Origin: Drosophila persimilis
Taxonomy: Eukaryota; Arthropoda; Insecta; Diptera; Drosophilidae
DNA: 64,000 nucleotides
Direction of reading: 5' to 3'
Assembly: GCF_003286085.1 (NCBI RefSeq)
Contig: NW_020825288.1
Span: 6,076,001-6,140,000 of the forward strand
Numbering within the stretch: position 1 is the first letter of the stretch; each line of letters opens with the position of its first letter. Position numbers and translations under genes: made by a program. Below are positions 10,498 through 22,875 of the stretch, in pieces. The notes below the pieces were generated by a model. It searched no databases. It was not told the DNA's origin and was given only the letters and a program-made list of their open reading frames with translations.

Positions 10498-13400
10498 TTT
10501 GGGTATGGCCACTGCGGATTGGGAGTCCACTTTGCAGGTGACCATCCTCAATGTCTGCCCGTGGATTAACACTTGCGGAATGCACTGGCAGTTGCAAATC
10601 TTTATCTCACTATCTCACTATTTTACTGTTTTTGCCTTGGGATTTGTTTGTAGCGTTAAATTTCTGCTCAAATTAGCGATAAAATGCAATTCAATTATGC
10701 CCAATCCAATGAACGCTAATTTTTAACATGTTAGCGAAACAATCGCCCGCTGCTGCTGCTGCTGCTGTTGCACGAGACTTGGTATCACACTTTGCATAGG
10801 GCTAACACACTGGCCATTTGCATTTTCATTTCCATTTCCATTTGCTGCGATTCAGATGGAGATGCGGACGCGTCTCGGAAATGTTGCATGCCGCGCTCGG
10901 ATGTGGCGATCATCATTCACTCGTGCTGGCTCATTAATTAGCTGCAAGCAAAACCAAATACCGACAAATTGTACATACGTATGGGTAATATTTGTTTTTG
11001 GGGCGGATTACAATTAGATTAAGCCACAGGTACAGGCCATAGCCGGGGTCTCTCCATGAGGAACAATGTATTGCAAAATCATTATTAAACCACTTTTATG
11101 CTGATTGTTTCTTTTTCTCTTGCCACTTTTTGGGGCTGTTTCGGCTGATAAATTGCCCCATGAAATGCAATTGTTGTATCGGAAAATGTTAGTTATGCTC
11201 AACACACACACACACAGTCACAGCGGGGCAGGCGGCGGCCCCAGATACGTACGAGCCACAAGGCGAGCGCGCGTTAATTCGGCTGCATCTATGAGATACT
11301 TTCACTGTGGAGATATTTTGCGGTAATTAGCAAATGCCGCTCGGAGCACAAGGCACACACACACTCTCACGAACTAAACGTAATCACAATCATATCATAT
11401 AGCCACACATTTGGAAAAGCCATTTACTTGTGCCTTATTGAACTCCAATTCCACTGCACCACGGCCCAAATTTGGCCAACTCCAACTCCAATGCACTTCA
11501 CTGTCTTTGGGCTTGTGGCTTTGGCTCTAAGTTTGTATAATCCAAAATGCTGTAATTCGGTTTTGGATCTCGAAACCGGGCATCTGAGTTCGTTGAATGC
11601 CACAGAGCGACTGGCCGCACGGAGCCGCTGCTGAAATGTCGATGCGCGTCAAAAGCACAACCGAAGCCCGACGAGCGCTGGCTTACGACTGACTTCAGGC
11701 GTCCGAAGAAAGAAAGAAATGGCCAAATGGCCCAGGCCAGGCCAGGCCGGTCCGGTCCGGGCCCATACGAGTAACAATATCATCTCTGGCGTAAGTGGGT
11801 AGCGCAGCACAATGAGAATGCCTGTCCGATCCCGCTCCCCGTCCTCCCATATGTATCTCTGTCTGACTTTGTATCTGTTTTGGCTTTAACCAACTCCAAA
11901 ATGACAGATCCAATGCGTTGATGGAGACGAACGGGTTCGAGAGACAGTTGCTTTTCAACACCGCAACAACAATCACTTGCCCAATGCTGACCTGACACTG
12001 AAGATTCGATTATTATATGTTATTATCGGCTTGCGTGTATGCGTTTGGAGAGACATTTGCATATGGGAATGTCGCAGCATTTGCGTAAAGATTTCGGGGT
12101 ATATTGCAGTCAGTCTCCCACAAACCTCGGCGCCTCCGGGGGCTGGCTGACTGCAATTAAACCTCTCGTTTGGGTCCCAAGTGCCGGCGGACCCGGGTTT
12201 TGCCATTTGCGCAAGCGCAGAAGCTGTGACGGCGCGAGAGGCGGCAAGGGAGCCCCCAAGAGTGAAGGCATTTTCGAAATCAATGACCGTGGTCAAGTCT
12301 TACGATAATTGGTGCTGCCTGCCCGTGGGCCATTGTGTGTGTTGCTGTTGTGTGCACTATCGTAAAATGCATTTTATTTTTTCAAAGAGCACAGCACAGC
12401 CACACCTGGAAGCTGAGAATACTTTGAGGGGAGACCCTAATGGGATAGCAATAACTATCCACATGCATGCGAGCAATTACTCGGATGATCCCGAATTTGA
12501 ATTTTAAATTTTAAAAAAGAACACATGTTGTTTTCGCAGAGATTACACGAACAATAAATATTTCTACCGGCTATATGTTTAATAAAATAAGCCTAGGCAT
12601 TGCTAATGAAATCCGAGTTGCTTGTGGTCGTAATTCAATGGTGATTTCAATTAAAAAGCCCGCTACCATTTCACTAATAATAAAAAGCCCATAAAAATCT
12701 ATCACTGTAGATACATCAAAACTTTCCTTTGTACGGTTCGAGCGATTTCCATTTCAAATGTTTGATCTACTGGCAATTAATAGCACACGTGTGTGTCTGT
12801 GCCCGAGTGTGTTTCGATCCAAAGTTGTCAATGTTGTCGGTTTTATTCATGAGATAACAGTAACAACTACTCCAAATTGGTCTACCCTAAGACAAAAGAG
12901 GAAAAACGAGCTGTGAAGCCTGGCAGGGCCAGAAAACTCTTACTTTTATGGCTCCTCCGACGTTTCGCTTTAATGGAACCAACGAAAACGGTCGATCAGA
13001 TGGCCTACAGATGATAGCGAAGAACAGGGCTGAGCATTTTCGTTTTCAAAGGTTTATTCAAATTTCTAGAATTTTCTTTTGTGCGTGTGCTGAGAGCTTT
13101 TACTTTTAACAGAATTTTCCCCTAAACAAATTTGATGGCCAAACCGTTAACTGCACCTGCAGTCGGTGGTGGTGTTGATAGGCGATGTGATTTATTTAAC
13201 AAATAACATCATATTATCATGATCATCACTTTCTCTATTCAATTTACGGGGATGTTGCTTCTGCTGCTGCTGCTGGGGTTTCTGTATTTTCTGTTTTAGG
13301 TTTTCTGCTGGCAGTGCCAACGGCAGCGGCAACTATTTCAAAAATTAGTCGTATTTTTTTTGCTCTCCGCCTGCCTACGAGATGCAGGCAAGCTTGAAGA

Positions 13401-16400
13401 TACAGATACAACGCACAGCACAGGGTTGGCCTGGTACTCGGGGATCGACAGAGGTAGAGGCAGAGTGATTCGCTTGATTCCTTTGCGCTCGTCTTGTGCC
13501 CAGCACTGCGTATCTGGCATGAGCACCGAGCACTGTACACTGGCAAAAATGCTTGCCCACTACGTATATCTTTCTAACCAATGGGGGAAAATAGAGAACT
13601 TCAGCTAAACAATGACTCCAAAAATAAGTCAAGACATTTTCCACAGTGCTTCGGAGTGGACAAGTTCTGCAAATTATTCAAAACATTTTTCCACAAAAAC
13701 ATTGCGCAATTAAAGTTTCATGACTTTCCCTGACTTCGCTCCGACATAAGCTCTCTCGCGGATGACTTTCTTTGTAGAATCACGGCCAGATGGAGATATA
13801 AGATACTTGGTTGGGCACAGATACTCGCTCATAGATATGCCCTACTGTGCCCCATGTGGCTCCATTCATTCATTCGTAGCAGCGCTGGCAGCGACGCTGG
13901 CGTTGCGTCACGATCCCGATCGGAGGCGAGACACGAAAAGCGGAGCTCTGTGCAGACACAGGGCACACAATAATTGTCACATTGTGCCACTCATTATGGC
14001 ATTTCGCGCTTCATTCTCCGCTCGCACACGCTCCACTCATCCCATCCATCCATCCATCCATCCTATTCGGGTGGAGCTGGGGCCACGGCAGCGGGTGGTT
14101 AAAAAGAAATTAATTTTGCGGTTTCTTTGTGTACATTTTGTATTGGTTGCAAAAACGTTGTTAACGATCTGGTGGCAACGTGACCCAAACACCCGACCAC
14201 AGGCACACGATCACAACTGCTGACCCAAAGAGGTGAAGATTTTAAATCCTGACAATGAGCAACAAAATGTATCTTACATAAAAGATATAAACCCAAATTG
14301 ACATGAGTATGCATATCAGAGAAATTACTGTTGTTCATTACGTTGTCATTCGAAATGTCATATGAGGCGAATAGATAAGAAATGGGAGATTAATCCCTCA
14401 TTGGAATAACATCCTACCTTTTAAAACTAAGGATTTCTCTGCCCTTTCATCGTATCTTTGACTCTTTTTGTTTAAACTAAATCTAAGCATGAAAATCTTT
14501 CGGACAAGGAGAGTTATGGACACTTTAACGAACAATGCCCCCGCCATAAGGTGAGCATTACGGCGTAGATAATGAAATCCAACAAAGAAATTGCTCAAAA
14601 GAGCGTGACGCTAGGCGCTGCTGTTCATGAACTCTGCGCCATAAATTGCCATAAGCATTTGCATTTGCATACCTCACATCCAAAGCCATAGCCCATCCCT
14701 AGTTGGGGGCCCCTTAGCGGTGTCTAGTCACGAATATTCTGATGGAGATTCTTTATGGGCGAATTTTTGGGTTTTAATTGGTACTTCCAAACATTTTCCA
14801 TCCTTTCTTGACTTTCATTTAGTTCGGTCAGCTGGGTTCAAATGGCGCGTGCTTTGTGGGTCGACACATCATTGTGTGGGGGCGAGGCGCCAACAGACCA
14901 CTGGAACTGCCACCGCAACGGGCAGAGAGGTATAGGAATAGAGCTGTAACTGATTGGAGTTAAGTATCTGCATTGACACCATCAGATTGCCGGCTAACTG
15001 TTGTGCTGCTCGGAGAGAGCCGTTCCGTTCCTCTAGAAGATAAGATCATAATTCTACTGCCCACCTGGCCCATTGGTCTGTCTGGCCAAGATAATTGTTT
15101 TCTTGTCATTTATCGCATTTGAGGGAAAGTTTGCACTTCTCAGAAGGTACTCGTACAAGAAAAGTATACGCTTCTTTTTTTTTATTACCATTCATAATTA
15201 TGAGGCTCAATCCCAGTGATCATTGGGGTCGATGGGTAAATGTAAATTAAGGGCTACTGCCTCTTCTGACTGGGGATTACTGTAATTGTTTCTATTTTTG
15301 GATTGAGTGCCTAAGGTACGATCGTTAAGACCTAGCGGGGAGCTACCAATAGCTGATTAAGCTTTTGGCTTTCCTTGTAATTGCAATTGTAATTATAATT
15401 ATAATTGTAACTGTAATTGCCATGAATTATGGATAGTCTTAGTCCTAGTCTCACGACTGTGATGCATTGCCCAAAGAAACGTTCTTCCAGCACACTTCTT
15501 GGAATGCTTCATTAGCACATTCTAAGATCCCGATAAAGAGATTGTTGGATAGCGGTAAACTGGTGATTGGAAATGGCTCAACGCACGATTATTTTCGCAT
15601 CTACTATTCGTATCAGAGAACAAGACACATACAAGCCAGATCCAGTCGAGGAGTTATGGCTGTGACCCACCTTCAGAAGTGGAAACAAGTTGCAATTGCA
15701 GCTGGATACAAACTGCGCACCGATGCTCCAGTTTCTGAACCGCGGACCTGTCACGCAGACCCCAGACCCCAGCCAGCATCCAGCAGACGCGATCAGAGGA
15801 GAAAATCGGAAAATAATTGCAAGAAAACTCGAGATCCCTCCTAGAAAGAAGCGCGCGCGGGCTCGGACAACAATTGCGGCCAACGGACAATCCCAGGTAA
15901 CGTTTCGTAAGTAGGAAACTTGAACGAGTTTAGCAGGAAAAATGACTGGTCGATCTTGATTTGTTTGTCGCCCCGTCACTACCTACCTACCTACTGAAGA
16001 AGCTACAGAAGCTACTGTCAGCACCAGCAGATAAAATCCCGCTAATCGAATAAGTGTTTACTTGTCTTTTAATAAGGCTTATATGGCTTTCCAGGCAGTC
16101 CCCGACCAGTTGCTGTTTGCTAGGCCATTCTGGGACAGAAGAATGTCTTGTCTACAAGTAATTATGATCCCAACAGAACACATTTAATTGGTTTGCATTC
16201 AAGTAATAACGACTATCCAGTAGAGCTATACGTTCTTTCTTTCGCAAATCAATGATCGATGGGATGTCTTAAGATACAGATTTTGACTGTCTTACCTCTT
16301 CTGTAATGCTGCCACAATATTATCCATCCAAAAATAATTTAATTTTCGGTTTAGCACGTTTATCAAAGCAATTTTGAAAAGGAAACTTTCTATCACCAGA

Positions 16401-19292
16401 GTACAGCAAATTCTTGCATCGTATCATATGATTATCTCCCCCAAACGATTCGGTCACGTTCCTATTCTGGAGACAACGACAACACTTTCGTTTCGTTTGA
16501 GCAGTTGCCAAGTGGTGGGATGCCGTAGATAATTTACATTTTCCAACCGAGAAAATGCCAGGAAAATCACTGCCGAAGCCCGAAGCAGAAGCAGAAGCAG
16601 CGACCAGAGCGCGCGAAGTCAATAACGAGACTAACCGCTGAAGAGCGATTGGATGAAGCTCAGAGCTGAGGCTAGACCTGGAGCCAGAGCTTAGGCCACA
16701 GCCAGAGCCGACTCGATGCAGAGACACAGCCAGAGGCAGCGGCGGCACCACTGCAGTGGCCAGTTTTTGTTTTTGGGTCGAATTTTCGAAGCTGCAGCCG
16801 CATGGCATGCGTGGAGCTGCTGGACCCACTGCTGGCAGCTGATGGGGATTAGCCAAAATTTCGACTTGTAATCGTACCCTGCGGCGGCTCATGATCCTAA
16901 TTGTGACACTGATATGCCCAATTTGCCATGCTTCTGTCAACAACCACACACCATCACCAAACTGGCACTCAAACAGGACTAAAGAACATCTAAAGAAGTT
17001 CCAGTGTCCTGTCTATGTGGAGCAGGTCAGGTCAGGATTGCCTCTCGTCCACCTTGACTCGATGTTGAAGCCCAATTTCCATGGCCAAAAAGTGGAAAAA
17101 CCTGCGTGGACAGAACAGAGTGCCCCAAATTGCACTGTGCTCATTCGCAAGGCAAATCTTTGACCAATATTTGAGTGCACCGTTAGACAGACGGTACTGG
17201 CACTGGCAAAGGCAGTGGCTCAAGGCGCTCGGCTAGAATTAATTCATGTTTTTGGCCGGACCATCGATAACTCGTGGCCGCGCGCATATTCATGGCAGCT
17301 GCATGGAGCTGCATCGAAAAGGAAACAGGTTCGCCATGCTCCATTGGCCAAAATGGGTCAATCGCCCCAGAACCTCGCCGCAGATCCGAACAAGTGTCAG
17401 GTTTTTGCCTCGGCCCCGCAAAATATGAAGTTGCTCATCTCCTTTGTGCCGCCTCGAAACTGGGCCACGCCACCGTCGGGCGGCAGTTCTAGTTCGATTC
17501 GGGGGATTTAGTGAGGCAATTGGAGACAGGCGGCCTGATGCCTGCTTAGAAATGTGTCGCGTCGCACATAAACGGGAACATAAAATGGCATTTACCGTAA
17601 CGGCCCGACTGACTCCTTACATGCAACGACCCATTTGATATTGGATAAGCTGCCTGCCCCACAGCTACAGTCGCAGTCACATTGGCTTGTCTGGCAGACA
17701 GATGCCCATTCGACTGGATTCGACAGCTACTGATGCGATGCCATTCGAAAAGTGTTTCAAGATGGGGTAACACTGGTCGACCACACATTTGTGTATGCGG
17801 ATGTGGTTAAAGAAATGCTTGTTTGGTATCGGCACGAATGGATTTCAATAATCATCATTGCGATTATGCAACAGATTGTCAGCCAGAATAATTAGATAAC
17901 TTATGAGGTTCAGCATAGAACTGAGCTCTTTTTGATAGCATGACCAATTCACACAATAGTAAAAGTAATCAGCATTTCGTTATATGAATTATGATCAAAT
18001 CTACTTAGTGGGGGTCACCATTTTATGTGCTCCTTTTAAACAAATGTATGTGCAATAATGGATCATTATATAGACCCAACAATAAATTCATCAGAATACA
18101 AACAAACTGCGCTCCATCACATCCTTACTGGAACGAGGTGGCCCCCTAGCAATTATGTGGAGGGCATCTTGCCGTAGATCACCTCTTGGATACCTGCAGT
18201 CGCTTAGAGAGCATTTGGTCGGCAATTTTTGGTACTCATTGGCCCAACAGACTACTTAAGAAAACCTCCTCAAGAAAACATCTCGAATAGAAACATTTTT
18301 TCAAGTTTTTCCAAGTTTCGAGTCAAAGACCTCAGCAGCTAGTACTCTTTAAATACATTAGGTTAAGCATTAGTAAATTTCAATATCGTTAAAGGTAAAA
18401 GATATTGTGGGAATAACGAACATCGGTACCTACTCAAGTACCTAGCAAAAATGTGTAGAATCCAACATACTTTTAGGCTGGATGAAAAATATCTGCCTTT
18501 GCTTTAAAGTAGAGAAAGTGTATAATAGAGGACACAGACTTGGACTGTACTATTACTATAAATTACTATTTTTGGTGCTTTCTACCCTTATACCTTATAC
18601 CCTAGTTTGGATCATTCAAAGTCTAGGCATAGTACGATTTTTCGTATATATATTATCCTATTTTTATTGTTATCTGCAGATTTAATTACATTTTCAACAT
18701 TTCAATTTAACATATGACTAAAGATACATAAACACATATCGTTCGAATCCCAAATAGTTTTTTCTATCCACCATGAAGAACATAGAGATTAAAGCATATG
18801 GTAGCCTACCCCACTCCCATAATCAACAATAAATTATAGCCTATAGATAAGGCCTATTCATCACGTAAATTAGACAGTTGCAAATATTTGGTCCACAGAC
18901 GTTTGTTTGTTTTATATTTAATCACATTTAGAAAAATATACAAGGTTACTTCTTATATATGTAGACATTGCTCGTATTAATATAAACGGTTTAACATATT
19001 TTTGGTCGATTACGATTAGAGATTACGATTTATACATTTTGCGTTTTACGTATTGCATTTGGTTTAAGTGGATAGCTTATACCTAAACTCGTACAGCGGG
19101 GGAGCTATGGGGAGGGGTGGCTGGGTGCGGACTTACTCGTGGCTTGGGGGTAGACATCACTAAAATACTAACAGTTGCAGTTATTGGTTGTTTGATTCCT
19201 TGTTAGTCCCAGATTCTCTCTTTTAATTTGCATAGCTAACTAAAACTACATAATTACATACACACACACACACACACTGAGAAGGCTTGCCC
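10498..19292. other. Long non-coding region upstream of the PTB gene
   Basis: No frame with convincing coding character over about 8.8 kb on either strand. It holds simple repeats: (CA)n near 11205 and 19258, CATC repeats near 14045, and an AATTGTAATTATAATTATAA-type AT palindrome near 15380. A purine-rich stretch at 16560-16740 resembles a fly untranslated exon and could belong to a longer PTB transcript. Likely contents are 5'UTR exons, introns and enhancers of the PTB gene and the 3' flank of the aminopeptidase gene (its stop is at 19293). Confidence 0.5.
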
Positions 19293-22200
19293 CTAGGACC
19301 GGGCTAGGAGGATCGCTGCGATGATCATCACAAGGAGGGATACCAGCGGCAGGGTGGGGTGGCTGCCACCTGCGGTCGCTGAGCGGTACTCGTCCTCGGG
19401 CAGATACTCCCGGATGTGTCGCGTCTTGTTCATCATCCAGTAGAAGGCCCTCATGTTGCCCAGTCGCTTCAGCTCGTCCCCAATGTCGTTCCGGATCTTG
19501 GCATTGTACTCGTTGAGCAGGCGCTTCTCGACGGCACTGAGCAGGGTGCTGTCTATCAGCTTCGGCTCGTAGGGGACCAATGTGACGTCCTGGAATGCTA
19601 GGAAGTGTGCGCCACTGGGATGCCTGTGTCCAGTGTCAATGACCTCGAGCACGTTCTTCAGGCGAACGCCAAAGTCATCGCGTTTGTAGTAGCCAGACTC
19701 TGGATGGAGGTACGGTATCAGCGGGTATTATCTTTTGAAGAAAACCACTTAATACTTACCGCTGGAGAAGAAGTACCCCTGCTTGAAGTGGAAGCTGCTG
19801 TTCTTGCCATAGGCCACGGATATAGGTGCTGCGTATGAGTAATTTTAGTATAGTAAATAATCCATTAACGATCGATCCCGACTTACGCTCTTCTACAGAA
19901 CCGTAGGCGCCTATGCCATGACCTGTTGCCTGTGGATAGTCCGTCATATCCTTCCACACCATGCTGCGCACGAGAGCATCTACCTCGGAGGGCTTCAGAT
20001 CGGCCGGGAACTTGAGCTGAGCCAGATGCAAGATGCCCGCCAGGACGTTTGTGTAGGCCTTTTTCATGTCATGCGTTGGCTCGCCAAAGATGAACGTCCG
20101 CGACACATCCGTGGTGCCCTCCAAGTACTGTCCACCCGACTCGATGACCAGCAGGCTCTGGTCGGAGACCTCGATATTGGTCACATTGCTGGATATATAG
20201 TAGGGCAGGGCCGAGTGCTCGCCATAGGCCACGACAGTGCGCAGGGACAGCCCCTTGGCATGCTTTTGGGAGAGGCGCCAGAGCTCCACCTCATACTTAA
20301 TCTTCTCCTCGGTCCACTGCTCCGTCTGAAATCTGGCCTCCATGTTGCTCATGGACTCGCAAATGGCGGCGCCGTCCCTTATATGCGCCTTCCGCATGCC
20401 AGCCTGCTCATCGGAGTTCTTCTGGGCCCGCATGAAGATAATGGGCGAGATGTACTCCACAACGATTTTCCCTGGCATCGAGGAGTAAATGGCCTCGGAG
20501 GTACCCAGATCCTGCACGCAGGGGGCCGAGACGAGCACACGTTTCCAGATCTGAGCATAAGTGCGTATATCGCTCCAGATTTGATGATATTCCTTAATTC
20601 TGCAATAAATAGTCAGATGAGTGAGGGTTCATTTAAAGCTTTCTTTGGCTTACTTGACACAATCCTCGTTGAAGCAGTCCGTGCGTAGATGGAGGTCGAT
20701 TCCCAAACTGATCTTTCCATGATCCACATAGAAGAATATATCATCCTGGCTCACAATCACATACGACTGGAAAATGACAAATATTAGAGGGTGCTATCAA
20801 ATGGATAGAGTGTGGCGACTCACCTTCACCACTGGCGTGTAGGGTATGTCAGTGCCACGGATGTTGAGCAGATAGGCGATCTCTGTTAGCGATGTGACCA
20901 CCATGGCGTCACAGCCGAGGTGCGCCAGGCGACGCCTCAATTCCCGGATCTTGTCCTGCCAGTTCTCGCCCGCAAACTCGCGAGCCTGCACCTGAATCAC
21001 CTGATTCTTGGGCTGCTCGGGCCGCTCTGCTCCCCAAATGAGGTCCACCAGGTTGTTGTTGACCTTGACCAGCTTCAGGAACTTGTCCTCCAGCTCGCGC
21101 TCCCACTCGGCCCAGAGCTGGTGCGGCACCAGATGCGGATCGGCGCCCACCCGCTTGTCCAAGTGCACTCGGCTGCCCAGCCAGTCGGCGATGCTGACAT
21201 TGCCGTTGGCCAGATAGATTTCCCAGTCGCAGTCGAGCTCTCCGTCCGCCTGCTGGGCGTAGCGCTTCTCCAGCCAGACGGCGGCTCCGTGGTGCGTAAT
21301 GGCGGCAACGGCCCGCACACCCGTGTAGCCGGTCAAGTAGCACAATCGTTGATCGCGTGCGGCCACCTCCTGGTTGAGGTGCTCGTCGGTCGAGGGGAGG
21401 ATATATCCGTAGATCTCGGGCCCCTGCAGCGAGGCCCGAATCTGCATTTGCTCACGCAGTGCCAGCAGCCGACTGTGGTACAAGCTCATGGGCTGGATCT
21501 GTAATTTCCCCTGAATATTAATATCTGATCGATGGCCCCCCAGCAGGTAACCCTGCCACCTGCCACCTCCACTCACCAGTTTGCCCTTGCGGTACTGGCA
21601 AATCTCTCGGTGATAGCCCCGGGTGGGCTCTGCGGCCACGGCGCCTAGAACTGAAAATGGAACGTCGTAAAAATTGGTAAAACAAAATATTTGCAAGTCG
21701 TTAAGGATGTTGATAAATAAAATTTAAATTGTTGCCATTAGTTTTATGGAGCACATTTTTTGCATACATATTTATTAATGGCCAAACTAGCGGTCCAAAA
21801 ATAGCAACAAGTGCGTCACGGTAGCGCAAACAAATTTCCCACGCTCGTTAAATGGCCATGCGACTCGCTCTCCTGCCTCTCGATTCCGCTCGGTGCTGGT
21901 GCTCGACTTTTATTTTCGCTCAAGTGAGAGATGTCGAGGCACTAGAGCATCGCATCGCATCGCAGCGCACTGGTGACAGGCTGAGAATTCATTTGAATTT
22001 CACTTTCAATATCAACGCCCGACCACCTGCTCTCTTCGCCTAAGCTGAGTCAGCCGCTGGCCACGCTGCGTATGCGTAATGGGAGTCGAACAGCGTGGGG
22101 GGGCCTCGACGGGCAACAAGTTCCGCGAGGCTGCGGCAGTCCCACTCCACTGATTGGGATGTCAAAACAGGGAGACAAGCCGAATGTCAAATGGGTGAGG

Positions 22201-22875
22201 AGATGGTCATTTCACTGTCACTGTCTTGGCCAGCTGTTCAAATGCGATTTGTCAGAGTCTTGCCAAAAAATTCTCAGTAAAGGGAAATATGTATAAACAT
22301 TCATATATGCATGTATATTCGATTGATTTATTCAAGCAGAACGTTGACATGGTAGGCCAGAAATCTATTTCTGTCAGACTGCTCTAAAAATGGCATATTT
22401 CCTTTTATATAAGGCTTGATATATTTCAAGGTGGAAAAAAGGTTTTTTCGATTTAGTATTCGCCTTGACCAACGTTTCTTTATACCATGTTTTGTCTTCT
22501 CCATTTGTTAAAGTGAAAATATTCAAGAATTAATTTTCATGTTAATAGATTTAAAAGAAATTTACGATAAATGACGGACAAACACATCCTCAGAGCGGAC
22601 ATGGCTGACTTTGCAGTTGTATAAATAAATATTATGCCATCATTGACATTTGGGCCAGCTTCGCATATTTTCGTGACGCACTGAAAAGCGAAGGCGACTT
22701 CATACCCTGAGAGCCATGTGCAAAACGTTTTATGCTGAAAACTAAAAATACCGTAAATCGATCAAAAGTCTATAAAATCAGTTTCGGTCGGCCTTAAAAT
22801 ACACATAGTAATAGGTACGTACTCACCCAGCAAGATGTTCAGCAGCAAGCGCCAAATCCATTTGGCTGTCGTCAT
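19293..22875 (-). CDS. Secreted/GPI-anchored aminopeptidase P homologue, probably catalytically altered
   Basis: Seven exons: 22875-22827, 21650-21577, 21498-20824, 20766-20654, 20599-19887, 19828-19760 and 19699-19293, giving 699 residues. A signal peptide (MTTAKWIWRLLLNILL) is split by the first intron, and the protein ends in a hydrophobic stretch (LPLVSLLVMIIAAILLA) like a GPI-attachment signal, as in membrane aminopeptidase P (XPNPEP2 type). Family members remove an N-terminal residue before proline using two metal ions. Here the ligand set Asp-Asp-His-Glu-Glu reads Glu457, Asp468, His531, Glu565, Lys579. The catalytic His of the VHEGP motif is Glu540, and the His of the GAxxHY motif is Tyr. 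The fold is kept (SGGQYLEGTTDVSRTF, ATGHGIGAYG, SGYYKRDDFGVRLKNV), so this is likely a pseudoenzyme or has changed chemistry. Fly CG6225 is a possible orthologue. Confidence 0.85.

Noticed and set aside
13762-14223. 153-residue plus-strand frame
   Set aside because: Includes a CATCCATC microsatellite in frame (HPIHPSIHP) and has no domain or splice context.
16320-16949. 209-residue minus-strand frame
   Set aside because: Composition follows a purine/pyrimidine-rich stretch, there is no domain, and it starts and ends in non-coding sequence. More likely part of an untranslated exon or chance.
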